DNA of 64,000 nt from Pseudomonas sp. MWU13-2105 (GTDB lineage: Bacteria > Pseudomonadota > Gammaproteobacteria > Pseudomonadales > Pseudomonadaceae), in NCBI RefSeq assembly GCF_023242315.1, contig NZ_JALLIY010000005.1, forward strand, positions 62,001 to 126,000, in the 5' to 3' direction. Both the position numbers and the translations under genes were made by a program. Numbering within the stretch: the first letter of the stretch is position 1; each line of letters starts with the position of its first letter. This document shows, one piece after another, positions 7,137 through 15,540 of this stretch. The notes under the pieces were generated by a model that worked only from the letters and a program-made list of their open reading frames with translations, did not search any database and had not been told where the DNA came from.

Positions 7137-8564
7137 ATGGCCTCTCGCATTATCCTCAATGCGTTTGAAATGACCTGCGTGAGTCATCAGGCAGCAGGCA
7201 CTTGGCGTCACCCGGACAGCCAGGCATGGAAATACAAGGACCTCGACTATTGGGTTGAACTCGCCAAGCTGCTTGAACGTGGCTATTTCGACTCGATATT
7301 TATTGCCGACGTGGTCGGTGTCTATGACGTCTATCGCGGCTCGGTGGAAACCTCATTGCTCGATGCCGATCAGGTGCCGGTCAACGACCCCTTCTTTCAA
7401 GTGCCGGCAATGGCCACCGTCACCAAGCACCTGGGCTTCGGTGTCACTGCCGCGCTGACCTACGAACAACCTTACGCCCTGGCTCGAAAGTTCTCGACCC
7501 TCGACCACCTGACCAAGGGCCGCGTGGCTTGGAACGTGGTGACCTCGTACCTCAACAGCGCGGCGGTCAACCTGGGCCTCAAGCAACAGATCTCCCACGA
7601 TGAACGCTATGACATCGCCGATGAGTTTCTGGATGTCACCTACAAATTGTGGGAAGGCTCCTGGGATGAGGACGCGGTACTGCGCGACCGTGAACGCGGC
7701 ATTTTTACCGATCCGGCCAAGGTCCACCCAATCGGCCACAAAGGTAAGTACTTCGATGTACCGGGCATTCACTTGTCCGAACCCTCACCACAGCGCACCC
7801 CGGTGATTTTCCAGGCCGGGGCCTCTAGCCGTGGCAGGGCCTTCGCCGCCAAGCATGCCGAAGGCGTGTTCATCAGCCCGGCCACCGCCGAGCAGGCACG
7901 TGAAGTTTCCGATGACATCCGCAACCGCGCCGTGGAAGCCGGCCGTACCCGCGACTCGGTCAAGGTCTTCACGCTGTTGACGGTGATTACCGGTGAAAGC
8001 GATGAAGCCGCACGGGCCAAATACAACGAATACCTGAGCTACAGCAACGGCGAAGGCATGCTGTCGTTTTACGGCGGCTGGACCGGGATCGATTTTTCCG
8101 ACTACGACCCAGACCAACCTCTGGAAGCGATCGACAACGACAGCATCCGCTCAGTGCTGGAGTTGCTTGCCACTGCCGACCCCGAACGCAAATGGACCCC
8201 GCGCGACATCATCAAACACCGCAGCATCGGTGGCCTGGGCCCGGTATTGGTCGGCGGTCCCAAAACCGTATCCGACGAATTGGAGCGCTGGGTGGATGTC
8301 GGCGGTATCGACGGTTTCAACCTGGCCTACGCCATCACTCCCGGGACCTTTGAAGACTTCGTCGAGTTCATCGTTCCGGAACTTCAACGCCGAGGCCGTG
8401 TACGCACGTCCTATGAAGGCAGCACCCTGCGGGAAAACCTGCTTGATGGCGATTCGGCCTATGCCGCAGCGGACCACCCAGCAGCACGTTATCGCGGTGC
8501 GTTCAAGGATGGCGCCAACACCACCGACCAGACCAAACCGTCGAAATTCTCTGACTTGACCTAA
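7137..8564 (+). CDS. LLM-class flavin-dependent monooxygenase, NtaA/SnaA/DszA family
   Basis: The 475-residue protein is a bacterial luciferase-type TIM-barrel monooxygenase of the long NtaA/DszA subgroup, which uses reduced FMN to attack aminopolycarboxylates or sulfones. Typical motifs are TWRHPDSQAWKYKDLDYW near residue 24, RKFSTLDHLTKGRVAWNVVT near residue 120, HDERYDIADEF, and the phosphate-binding FQAGASSRGRAFAAKHAEG near residue 225. The C-terminus carries GGPKTVSDELERWVD and GIDGFNLAYAITPGTF. An AGGAG site lies 11 bases before the ATG. It is followed after 31 bases by a second SfnB-like gene, forming a DszA/DszC-like pair. The likely role is release of sulfur from a sulfone or similar compound; the substrate is unproven. 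Confidence 0.9.
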   Translation: MASRIILNAFEMTCVSHQAAGTWRHPDSQAWKYKDLDYWVELAKLLERGYFDSIFIADVVGVYDVYRGSVETSLLDADQVPVNDPFFQVPAMATVTKHLGFGVTAALTYEQPYALARKFSTLDHLTKGRVAWNVVTSYLNSAAVNLGLKQQISHDERYDIADEFLDVTYKLWEGSWDEDAVLRDRERGIFTDPAKVHPIGHKGKYFDVPGIHLSEPSPQRTPVIFQAGASSRGRAFAAKHAEGVFISPATAEQAREVSDDIRNRAVEAGRTRDSVKVFTLLTVITGESDEAARAKYNEYLSYSNGEGMLSFYGGWTGIDFSDYDPDQPLEAIDNDSIRSVLELLATADPERKWTPRDIIKHRSIGGLGPVLVGGPKTVSDELERWVDVGGIDGFNLAYAITPGTFEDFVEFIVPELQRRGRVRTSYEGSTLRENLLDGDSAYAAADHPAARYRGAFKDGANTTDQTKPSKFSDLT

Positions 8565-8595
8565 CCCTCACTTGCGCTGAAGAGGAACCCACTCC

Positions 8596-9837
8596 ATGTC
8601 CAGCTTCCCTACCCTGAACACACTGTCTGTTGGCACTGATTACGAAGCACTTGCACAACGCTTTCGGCCGATTTTCAGCCGCATTGCCGAAGGTGCGGTC
8701 GAGCGCGAGCGCGACCGTACATTGCCGTTCGAACCGATCAAATGGCTCAAGGAAGCAGGGTTCGGTGCCGTGCGTATTCCCGTCGAATACGGCGGCGCCG
8801 GTGCCTCTTTGCCCCAACTGTTCCAATTGCTGATCGAATTGGCCGCCGCTGACTCCAACGTGCCACAAGCCTTGCGCGGCCACTTCGCTTTTGTGGAGGA
8901 TCGTCTGAATGCCCAAGCATTCAGCCCCCAGGACGTCTGGTTCAAGCGCTTTGTTGCCGGAGAGCTGGTAGGCAATGCCTGGACTGAGGTGGGCGACGTG
9001 AAACTCGGTCAGGTGTTTACCCGCATAAGCCTCCAGGGCACGCAGTGGGTTGCCAATGGCAGCAAGTACTACAGCACCGGGAGCCTGTTCGCCGACTGGA
9101 TCGATCTCTATGCCCAACGGGATGACACCGGCGCCGACGTGATCGCAGCGGTCCGCGTACAGCAGCCGGGTGTGCGTCAAAGCGATGATTGGGATGGCTT
9201 CGGTCAGCGCACCACCGGCAGCGGCACATCCGTGTTTGAAAATGCCGTGGTGGAGGAAGAAAACCTGATCGACTTCTCCACGCGCTTCAAATACCAGACG
9301 GCGTTCTACCAACTGACGCTGCTAGCGGTACTGGTAGGGTCTGGCCGCGCGGCAGTGCGCGAAATTGCTGAACAAGTGCGTAACCGCACCCGGGTGTTCA
9401 GCCACGGCAATGCACTGTCGGCCCGTGACGATGCACAGGTGCAGCAAGTAGTGGGCAAAGCCTCTGCCCAGATATACGCCGCCGAAGCCACAGCCTTGCG
9501 CGCCGCGCAAGCCTCGCAATGGGCTTATGTGGCGCATTTCGGTCGAGATGAAGACAACGAGCGCGCGGCCAACATCGCCGCGGAGCTGGAGTCGGCCCAA
9601 GGCCAAGTGGTCATTTCCGAGTTGGTGCTTCGCGCCACAAGCGATCTGTTCAATGCCTTGAGTGCATCAGCTACCCGCAGCACCCTTCAGCTTGACCGAC
9701 ACTGGCGTAATGCCCGCACAGCGGCCTCGCATAATCCGTTAATCTACAAAGAGCGGATCATCGGTGACTGGGAAATCAACGGTACCGAGCCGCCCTTTGT
9801 GTGGCAAATTGGCGGTGGCACTGCCCAAAACCGTTAA
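8596..9837 (+). CDS. Second SfnB-family sulfur acquisition oxidoreductase (DszC-like)
   Basis: This 413-residue acyl-CoA-dehydrogenase-fold protein is a divergent paralogue of the one at 5747. It has EYGGAGASLPQLFQLLIELA near residue 73, the flavin-site segments NAWTEVGDVKLGQ and SDDWDGFGQRTTGSGTS, and ends with the LQLDRHWRNARTAASHNPLI signature. It is 31 bases after the NtaA-like gene with a GAGGAA ribosome binding site, so the two form one unit. Such enzymes usually need reduced flavin from a partner reductase, none of which is encoded nearby. Two different SfnB-like and LLM enzymes side by side suggest that more than one organosulfur substrate is handled. Confidence 0.88.
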   Translation: MSSFPTLNTLSVGTDYEALAQRFRPIFSRIAEGAVERERDRTLPFEPIKWLKEAGFGAVRIPVEYGGAGASLPQLFQLLIELAAADSNVPQALRGHFAFVEDRLNAQAFSPQDVWFKRFVAGELVGNAWTEVGDVKLGQVFTRISLQGTQWVANGSKYYSTGSLFADWIDLYAQRDDTGADVIAAVRVQQPGVRQSDDWDGFGQRTTGSGTSVFENAVVEEENLIDFSTRFKYQTAFYQLTLLAVLVGSGRAAVREIAEQVRNRTRVFSHGNALSARDDAQVQQVVGKASAQIYAAEATALRAAQASQWAYVAHFGRDEDNERAANIAAELESAQGQVVISELVLRATSDLFNALSASATRSTLQLDRHWRNARTAASHNPLIYKERIIGDWEINGTEPPFVWQIGGGTAQNR

Positions 9838-9861
9838 ACATTGGCGGTATGTCCCCGCCTG

Positions 9862-9882
9862 CACCGCGAGACGTTCGCGGTG
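9862..9882 (+). terminator. Hairpin after the desulfurisation genes, possible terminator
   Basis: CACCGCGA and TCGCGGTG form a perfect 8-base stem with a 5-base loop, 25 bases after the stop codon. There is no T run, so it could be a Rho-assisted end or mRNA-stabilising structure. The remaining sequence to 10056 shows nothing recognisable. Confidence 0.4.
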
Positions 9883-10056
9883 TTGTGCCCACTAAAATCA
9901 TCGATGGCATCCGCCGACAGGCGGGTGTCACGAAAGGCCGTTTTGTCCATAACGTCAGAGCAAGGATGATAAGCAAATATTAATTAGCGTCTCCTCGCGA
10001 GTATCTCTCACCCCACAAGGGTCGTAGCGATGATCTTCTCATCCGTTTTGGTCAGC

Positions 10057-10389
10057 TTACTTTTTGTCTAACGGGTGGTTACGTCCGTCACTCACCGGCA
10101 CCATGCCCAAGTCTGCAGGGTCAACACCGTCCAAGCAGCCAACATTGTAGGCGCACTGTGACGGATCGATTCGCCTGATGTGGTGGGTGTAGACCCCACA
10201 GACGGAGCAGAAACAGTGGCAGGCCTGTTGGGTATTGAAGCGATAGCTCTTCAGCACATCAACCCCTTTCAGGATCCTCAGGCCCGTAAGGGGAACGGTG
10301 CCCATGACGGCGCCTCTCCTCTTGCAGAGTGAGCAGTTGCATCGTTTCGGATCAACCACGCCGTTCGGTAACTCCAGCTCAAGTACCAC
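10057..10389 (-). pseudogene. GFA/CENP-V-domain protein, N-terminally truncated
   Basis: The protein carries the GFA (Mss4-like, zinc-binding) pattern: CNCSLCKRRGAVMG, then CHCFCSVCGVYTHH. Intact family members begin with a GSCHCGAVxFEVEL motif supplying another Cys pair. Here the reading frame upstream of the GTG continues as YFCGEVVLELELP, so one Cys of that pair survives, but the frame hits a stop within 15 codons and contains no good start. The gene therefore seems to have lost its true N-terminus and is either a decayed copy or uses a poor GTG. It lies downstream of the oprD-like gene on the same strand. GFA proteins include glutathione-formaldehyde adduct enzymes, but most have unknown roles. 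Confidence 0.6.
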
Positions 10390-10456
10390 CTCTCCACAGA
10401 AGTAGCGGCGTACCTGAACGCCGCCTACTCATCAAGGGGTGCGAGCTAGAGTCGCT

Positions 10457-11752
10457 TTATAGCAGAGAGATGGGGTAATTAATGAAGATCCGGTTTTCAT
10501 CAAACTCATTGGTACTGAAACTCCTGCGAATACTCGAATTCCGCCATCTAAAGCTGAGATTTTTTAGCGCGCCGGACTGCACCACATAGGCCAACTCCGA
10601 TTCTCGACCCCATTCCTTGCCATCTGTGATCGAACCGCTGTGGACATTATCCCCGCTGATATATCGGTTCATTAATGTCAGGCCCGGAACACCGAACACA
10701 GCGAAGTCAAGGTCATGGCGTACCTGCCATGAGCGCTCCCGAGCATTATCAAAACTGGAGTTATAACTATCGTTGGCCAACGTTCCACCACTGGTGCCGT
10801 TGACCCGCATCCACGCGCTGTCACCGGTGAGTTTTTGCAGGCCCACATAGAAGGTGTTGCCTTTGTACTTGGCCGAAAGCAGCGCGGAAACGGTTTTGTT
10901 GTCCAGATCGCCGGCCAGGGCTCTGCCGTCTTCCTTGCCACTGAACAAGCCCAGGTTGGCGCCCAGGGTCCAGTCGCCCACCGGCTGGCTGTGGGTGAGG
11001 TTGACGTACTGTTGCTGGTAGATGTCAGTCAGCTCGGCGTACCACAGGCCGACCTGGGTGCGCTTGTCATTGAAGGTGTACTCGCCGCCGCCGAAGTTGA
11101 AACGGTCGGAGGTGAACGCGGCTTTGCCGTTCATGAACATGTCTTCCATGTTCCCGTCGTTGCGTGGGCTATTGCCACGGAACTGACCGCCATAGAGGGT
11201 CAGGCCGGCGATCTCGTTGGAGGTCACCTGGCCGCCACGAAACGTCTGCGGCAGGGAACGGCCATCGTCGGAGCGCAGGATCGGTAACACGGGCATCCAT
11301 TCACCCACCTTCAATTCAGTCTTCGACAGCTTGGTTTTCAGCGCCACGCCCAGACGCCCAAAGTTATCGGCGGGGCGGCCGTCGTCGTGGATCGGCAACA
11401 GTTGGGTACCGCCGGTGCCTTTGCCACCATCAAGCTTTTGGGAATAAAGACCCAATACATCAACACCGAATCCTATCGGCCCAGCGGTATAACCAGAGCG
11501 AGCATCAAGGATGAAGCTCTGTGTCCACTCCTCGGCTTTGTTCTGTGGTGCGGTGCTCTTGGGATAGGCAGGATTGATGAAGTTGCGATTGATGTAAGCG
11601 TTGCGCAAATTGAGGGTGGCCGTAGCGCCATCGACAAAGCCGCTATTTTGGTCAGCTTGAACAGCGGCTGACGAACCCGCGCAGAACGCAAGAGTCAGAC
11701 TGATCAGAGATTGATGTGCAGGCACGCGGCGGATAGTAACCGAGTAGCGCAT
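10457..11752 (-). CDS. OprD-family outer membrane porin
   Basis: The 431-residue protein has an N-terminal signal peptide, probably cleaved after the AAVQA stretch near residue 32, followed by the OprD-type opening GFVDGATATLNLRNAYINRN. Conserved features include EEWTQSFILDARSGYTAGPI and GFGVDVLGLYSQKLDGGKGT near residues 70-115 and a C-terminal region of alternating polar and hydrophobic beta strands. OprD proteins are 18-strand channels for basic amino acids (OccD) or carboxylic acids (OccK). Clustering with hydratase and FAH-hydrolase genes suggests a carboxylate or aromatic-acid substrate, that is, an OccK-like role (inference). A long inverted repeat at 11881 lies upstream and may control it. 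Confidence 0.92.
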   Translation of the reverse strand: MRYSVTIRRVPAHQSLISLTLAFCAGSSAAVQADQNSGFVDGATATLNLRNAYINRNFINPAYPKSTAPQNKAEEWTQSFILDARSGYTAGPIGFGVDVLGLYSQKLDGGKGTGGTQLLPIHDDGRPADNFGRLGVALKTKLSKTELKVGEWMPVLPILRSDDGRSLPQTFRGGQVTSNEIAGLTLYGGQFRGNSPRNDGNMEDMFMNGKAAFTSDRFNFGGGEYTFNDKRTQVGLWYAELTDIYQQQYVNLTHSQPVGDWTLGANLGLFSGKEDGRALAGDLDNKTVSALLSAKYKGNTFYVGLQKLTGDSAWMRVNGTSGGTLANDSYNSSFDNARERSWQVRHDLDFAVFGVPGLTLMNRYISGDNVHSGSITDGKEWGRESELAYVVQSGALKNLSFRWRNSSIRRSFSTNEFDENRIFINYPISLL

Positions 11753-11880
11753 GATGTTTCCTCACAATGAGTTATTATTGTTTTTGTTGCGTTTTTTAGC
11801 TCGTGACAACGCATGCACAGACGGCTCGAAGAGCCAACTTCCGAGTGATTGTGGAAATTCTTATCTGCCTTGTAATAGTT

Positions 11881-11914
11881 CGCCATTAAACAATTTGATA
11901 ATTATTTAATGGCG
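11881..11914. repeat. Perfect 10-base inverted repeat upstream of the porin gene
   Basis: CGCCATTAAA and TTTAATGGCG flank a 14-base AT-rich spacer about 130 bases before the oprD-like start. No T run follows on either strand, so an operator is more likely than a terminator. No other recognisable site is seen between the porin gene and the upstream cistron. Confidence 0.45.
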
Positions 11915-12035
11915 CCGCAAGCAATACCCGAGCGTGCGCAGACGCGAGCCTGACTCAATGCCTGTAATGGCACGCTCGTGGAAAATTGCTTGAGAACAAC
12001 GACTGGAAGTTAAAACGTGCTCGAACGGTCGGCGA

Positions 12036-12731
12036 TCAACCCGCACTCCCTGGTGTTTTGCAACGTGTGTATTCCAATTGATAAAGCGTGCTTTCCGCTC
12101 CCATCGATTGCCCCTCCAACAGCCGTTGCAACTGCGCCACAAAAGACTCGCCGGCGACACGAACGTAGTCGGGTGCGCAGCCTTCGATCATGACGATCCA
12201 GGCCGGTATCTGGGTCCCTTCGGAGCGAGCCTTTTTCTCTGCGGTTTCAACCTTGCTCACGGCCTCATCAGCCACACACAAATGCACGCCCGTAATACCC
12301 TGTTTATCCGCAAGGGGAGGCAGCACGCGTTGGCGCAATGCGTCTGACACCGATTTATGCTGCCCTTCGACAACATCGAAACGAACCGTTAACAAATACG
12401 CGCCCTGCCCCACACCGCTGGTGTAAGTGACTTCGCAAATGGATCGCGCGACGTTGCGATAAGATTTCACCGATTGCTGGGTCCACGCCGTCGGCGTGTT
12501 GAGACGCGATAAATAATCCTGCCCTCCCAACACCTGCACAGAATCAGCCTCATAAAGGTTGAAATAAGTTGGTCCGGCATCCAAAGCGATGTACCGGCGT
12601 CCCCGCAAAAAGCCCGGAATTCCAGCCCGCTCGGGCATGTGCTCACGGTTATGCCACTCATAGAACTCGTCCCGCGCTTCGGGCAAAAGATCATGCCAGA
12701 TCGCGACTACACCTGTTCCTGCAAAGCTCAT
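12036..12731 (-). CDS. Unknown protein with EthD/dimeric barrel-like features
   Basis: I do not recognise this 231-residue protein with certainty. It opens MSFAGTGVVAIWHDLLPEAR, then FYEWHNREHMPERAGIPGF, a His-rich motif like those in EthD or stress-responsive alpha/beta-barrel proteins. The second half repeats the layout (GAYLLTVRFDVVEG, then GITGVHLCVAD), suggesting two tandem ferredoxin-like domains. It is cytoplasmic, with no signal peptide or membrane segment. It sits 21 bases after the FAH-hydrolase gene in the leftward IclR-linked operon, so it probably takes part in the same catabolic route. A lactone-handling, isomerising or chaperoning role would be speculation. Confidence 0.75.
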   Translation of the reverse strand: MSFAGTGVVAIWHDLLPEARDEFYEWHNREHMPERAGIPGFLRGRRYIALDAGPTYFNLYEADSVQVLGGQDYLSRLNTPTAWTQQSVKSYRNVARSICEVTYTSGVGQGAYLLTVRFDVVEGQHKSVSDALRQRVLPPLADKQGITGVHLCVADEAVSKVETAEKKARSEGTQIPAWIVMIEGCAPDYVRVAGESFVAQLQRLLEGQSMGAESTLYQLEYTRCKTPGSAG

Positions 12732-12752
12732 AGCGTTTTCCTTTAGTGATAG

Positions 12753-13646
12753 TCAGTCAACATTGGGATGGCGACCCGCGCCCCATGCAGCCCCCATTTC
12801 AGCAACGTAAGGAACCACGGTCTGAAATTGTTCACCCAACCCTTGGCCGCCGACACGCATGGTGTCACCCGCCTTGAGGAATACCGGTGGCTTCTGCCCG
12901 AGCCCCACACCTGGCGGCGTACCGGTAATAATGACGTCACCCGGCATTAGCGGCATGAAGCGACTGAGGTAGGCGACAATATGTGCGACGCTGAAAATCA
13001 TCGTACGGGTATTGCCGGTCTGGAGACGTTTGCCGTTCACGTCGAGCCAGAGGTCAAGTGCCTGCGGATCGGTAATTTCGTCACGGGTGACTAACCAAGG
13101 TCCCAGTGGAGCGAAAGAAAAACCACTTTTCCCCTTGGCCCACTGACCTTCGTACTCAAGCTGATAAGCCCGCTCGGAAACATCATTGGCCAGGCAATAA
13201 CCGGCAATGTGATTCAACGCCTGCGACTCATCGATCTGCCAGGCAGGCGTACCGATGACGATGGCCAGTTCGACTTCCCAATCCAGTTTCTGAGCGCCCG
13301 TTGGCAAGATGACCGGGTCATTGGGTCCGCTGATGGACGCGGTGTGTTTGTTGAAGACCACCGGTTGGCTCGGGATAGGCGTATTCGTCTCAGCCGCGTG
13401 ATCGGAGTAGTTCAGACCGATGCAAATCAGGTTCGGTACACTGCCTACGCATGGACCAAGACGCGTGCCAGGCGCCACCACTGGTAGCTTTTCAACGTCA
13501 ACCGCGCGCAGTTTTTCAAGCACTGACGGGCTCAGGGCCGACGCATCGATGTCATCGACAATGCCTGAGAGGTCTCGAACGATCCCTTGCGAATCCAAGA
13601 TTCCCGGCTGTTCCTGCCCCGGTAAACCAAAACGAACTAAGCGCAT
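12753..13646 (-). CDS. Fumarylacetoacetate hydrolase (FAH) family protein
   Basis: The 297-residue protein is a FAH-superfamily enzyme. Members hydrolyse acylpyruvates or decarboxylate or isomerise 2-oxo-dienoates using a divalent metal. The metal and catalytic region is intact: ICIGLNYSDHAAETNTPIP, VFNKHTASISGPNDPVILP, LDWEVELAIVIG with the metal-binding acidic residues, and GYCLANDVSERAYQ. The C-terminal MPGDVIITGTPPGVGLG is also typical. It lies between the hydratase gene (3-base gap) and the unknown protein gene in one leftward unit. With a hydratase beside it, the pair may process a 2-oxo-4-enoate from a ring-cleavage or lactone route; the substrate is unknown. Confidence 0.9.
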   Translation of the reverse strand: MRLVRFGLPGQEQPGILDSQGIVRDLSGIVDDIDASALSPSVLEKLRAVDVEKLPVVAPGTRLGPCVGSVPNLICIGLNYSDHAAETNTPIPSQPVVFNKHTASISGPNDPVILPTGAQKLDWEVELAIVIGTPAWQIDESQALNHIAGYCLANDVSERAYQLEYEGQWAKGKSGFSFAPLGPWLVTRDEITDPQALDLWLDVNGKRLQTGNTRTMIFSVAHIVAYLSRFMPLMPGDVIITGTPPGVGLGQKPPVFLKAGDTMRVGGQGLGEQFQTVVPYVAEMGAAWGAGRHPNVD

Positions 13647-13649
13647 TTG

Positions 13650-14450
13650 TTACTCCTCCAGCGTTGAGAAATGGACAGACAATGAGCCTGCTTCGCCGAA
13701 CTGAACATGCAGTGGCTGGTTAACGGGCACATCGAGAACACCTGCATAGGACCCGGTGATAATCACCTGCCCCGCTTGCAGCCCTATCCCTTGTGTAGAC
13801 AGAAAATTGGCCAGCCAGACGATCGGCAACAACGGATCCCCGTCCGGATGGCGGCCCTTGATTTTCAGGGGCTCCGACGTTGCATCGCTCAGGGTGATAT
13901 CCAGTTCAGAGGGCATGCTGGCCGGGTTCGACAGCGTGATTGGCGCCCCAAGTACCAGGCCGTGATTGAATAGACCATCCGCGAGCAATTGCTCGAACGG
14001 CAGCGTGTGTGGTTCGATATAACGGCAGTCGATCACTTCCAATGCCAAGTGCACGTCGCTGATCGCAGCAGCGATCTGTTCAGTGGTATAAGGCTCGACA
14101 CGTGCCGGCAAATCATGGGCCAGGACGCACGCCAATTCGGGCTCGATGCGCGCCTTATCGGCGTCAGCGGCCAGTCGGTAACGTTCGCCTTTTACAATGC
14201 TGTCGCTGTAGATCGGGGCTACGATCCACCTACCAGCCGGCGGTAATGCACACTTCCAGCCCCCCACGGTTTTTCCAGCCAATGGGCCCACATGTTGCTG
14301 GATGGCAAAACCTTGTGCGAGGCTGCTCGGCAGGTTCGGACCAGGCAAGGATGCCAGCCGAATCCCCTCCAGCCGTGCACGGACCAGAGCGGCAGCAGCG
14401 ACTTCCAGCCCTGCCCCCGCCTTGGCCCATGCAGGTGCGAGTTGGCTCAT
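13650..14450 (-). CDS. 2-keto-4-pentenoate hydratase-like protein (MhpD family)
   Basis: This 266-residue protein resembles 2-hydroxypenta-2,4-dienoate hydratases and oxalocrotonate decarboxylases (MhpD/DmpH). Family landmarks are AYAIQ-like GFAIQQHVGPLAGKTVGGWK near residue 45, the acidic ARIEPELACVLAHDLP and HLALEVIDCRY metal-site segments, and QVIITGSYAGVLDVP near the C-terminus. The ATG shares an ATGA overlap with the iclR stop and has GGAGA 4-5 bases upstream; a longer upstream start lacks this. The overlap indicates translational coupling with the regulator. It probably hydrates or decarboxylates a 2-oxo-enoic acid in the pathway this operon encodes. Confidence 0.87.
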   Translation of the reverse strand: MSQLAPAWAKAGAGLEVAAAALVRARLEGIRLASLPGPNLPSSLAQGFAIQQHVGPLAGKTVGGWKCALPPAGRWIVAPIYSDSIVKGERYRLAADADKARIEPELACVLAHDLPARVEPYTTEQIAAAISDVHLALEVIDCRYIEPHTLPFEQLLADGLFNHGLVLGAPITLSNPASMPSELDITLSDATSEPLKIKGRHPDGDPLLPIVWLANFLSTQGIGLQAGQVIITGSYAGVLDVPVNQPLHVQFGEAGSLSVHFSTLEE

Positions 14451-15253
14451 ACGCTCTCCGAATGCACGTTGTTCTGGCGCGGCCAAACCGTACCCAGCTT
14501 GTTGGCTGCCTCTTCCAGCAGGGCATGCAATTCGTCATAACGTTCAGGCTGCATACGCAACACCGGGCCGGCGATACTCATCGTGCCGACCACAGTGCCG
14601 GACGGAACCAGCTTGACCGGTACGGCAATCGCCCAAACACCCGCCTCGGCTTCTTCAACGACCAAGCCATACCCACGCTTTCGGGTCTGCGCCAACTCGG
14701 CCAACAAGCCTTCGATGCTGTTGATCGCTTTCGGCCCGTGCCCCATCCCGGCGTCAGCTTTCCCCAGCCCGCTACGCAGCGCGTGCTCAATGGCCAGCTC
14801 ATCAGACATCGTTGCCAGCCAGGCTTTGCCATTGGCGGTTGCGTAGAGATTGATCGGTTTATCCATGGCCGGCGAATACATAAGCCCCGGCGCGGCGCCT
14901 TGGGCCGAAGACAACCAGGACAAGGTGCCCTCGTTGACCACCGTCAACCGCACCAACTCATGACATTGAATAGCCACTTTCTCGATGATCGGCTGGACCA
15001 ATTCAGGCAAGCCAATTCCATGTAAATAGCGCTGCCCCAACAGTGCCAGCTTCAGTGTCAAGCGGTACTGCGACGTGGCCTCATCCTGCTCCGCCCACCC
15101 TTGCTCGACTAACTGAGCAAGCACTCGATGGGCAGGCCCCTTCTCCAAGCCCAGCTCGGCTGCGATATCGGACATCCGCATCCAGCGAGCCTCACGAGCC
15201 AGCAGTTCAATCGCCTCCAGGCAACGGTCAACAGCACCTTTAACGACTCTCAT
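14447..15253 (-). CDS. IclR-family transcriptional regulator
   Basis: The 268-residue protein has an N-terminal winged helix (LEAIELLAREARWMRMSDIA, then LGLEKGPAHRVLAQLVEQG) and a C-terminal IclR effector domain with the typical TANGKAWLATM and TRKRGYGLVVEEAEAGVWAI motifs. Effectors of this family are usually small organic acids. It is the first gene of the leftward operon and overlaps the hydratase gene, so it is probably autoregulated. A TGGAAC-N3-GTTCCA palindrome 56 bases upstream is a good candidate operator, and a related site lies before the transporter gene at 21404. Confidence 0.92.
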   Translation of the reverse strand: MRVVKGAVDRCLEAIELLAREARWMRMSDIAAELGLEKGPAHRVLAQLVEQGWAEQDEATSQYRLTLKLALLGQRYLHGIGLPELVQPIIEKVAIQCHELVRLTVVNEGTLSWLSSAQGAAPGLMYSPAMDKPINLYATANGKAWLATMSDELAIEHALRSGLGKADAGMGHGPKAINSIEGLLAELAQTRKRGYGLVVEEAEAGVWAIAVPVKLVPSGTVVGTMSIAGPVLRMQPERYDELHALLEEAANKLGTVWPRQNNVHSESV

Positions 15254-15308
15254 ATTTTTCTCGACTTATCTTTGACAATGGGGTGGATTCGAGCAACATT
15301 GTTCGTAC

Positions 15309-15323
15309 TGGAACCGTGTTCCA
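15309..15323. promoter_or_regulatory. Palindromic operator candidate for the IclR regulator
   Basis: TGGAAC-CGT-GTTCCA is a perfect 6-base dyad with a 3-base spacer, like IclR-type boxes. It is followed by AATAAT, and the same TGGAAC-N3-GTT(C/A)CA-ATAAT arrangement recurs at 21360. The rest of the gap between this regulator and the XylX-like gene shows no other feature. Confidence 0.6.
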
Positions 15324-15540
15324 ATAATATGCAGGCGTCCCCGGATAAGTCAAACCCGCTTGCACCGGGTTGGCCTTATCGAGACAGAGCGGGCCACGCA
15401 GCCGGGTATCCGGGACGTGGGACGCCTGACAGAGATAAAAACCGAACCCTTCGGGTCCGGCTCTTTATCCATAGACAAGCGCCTGTGCATGTTCAATCTT
15501 TGCGGAAGAACGCCCAATGCATCTCACCACCCTGCCTTAT

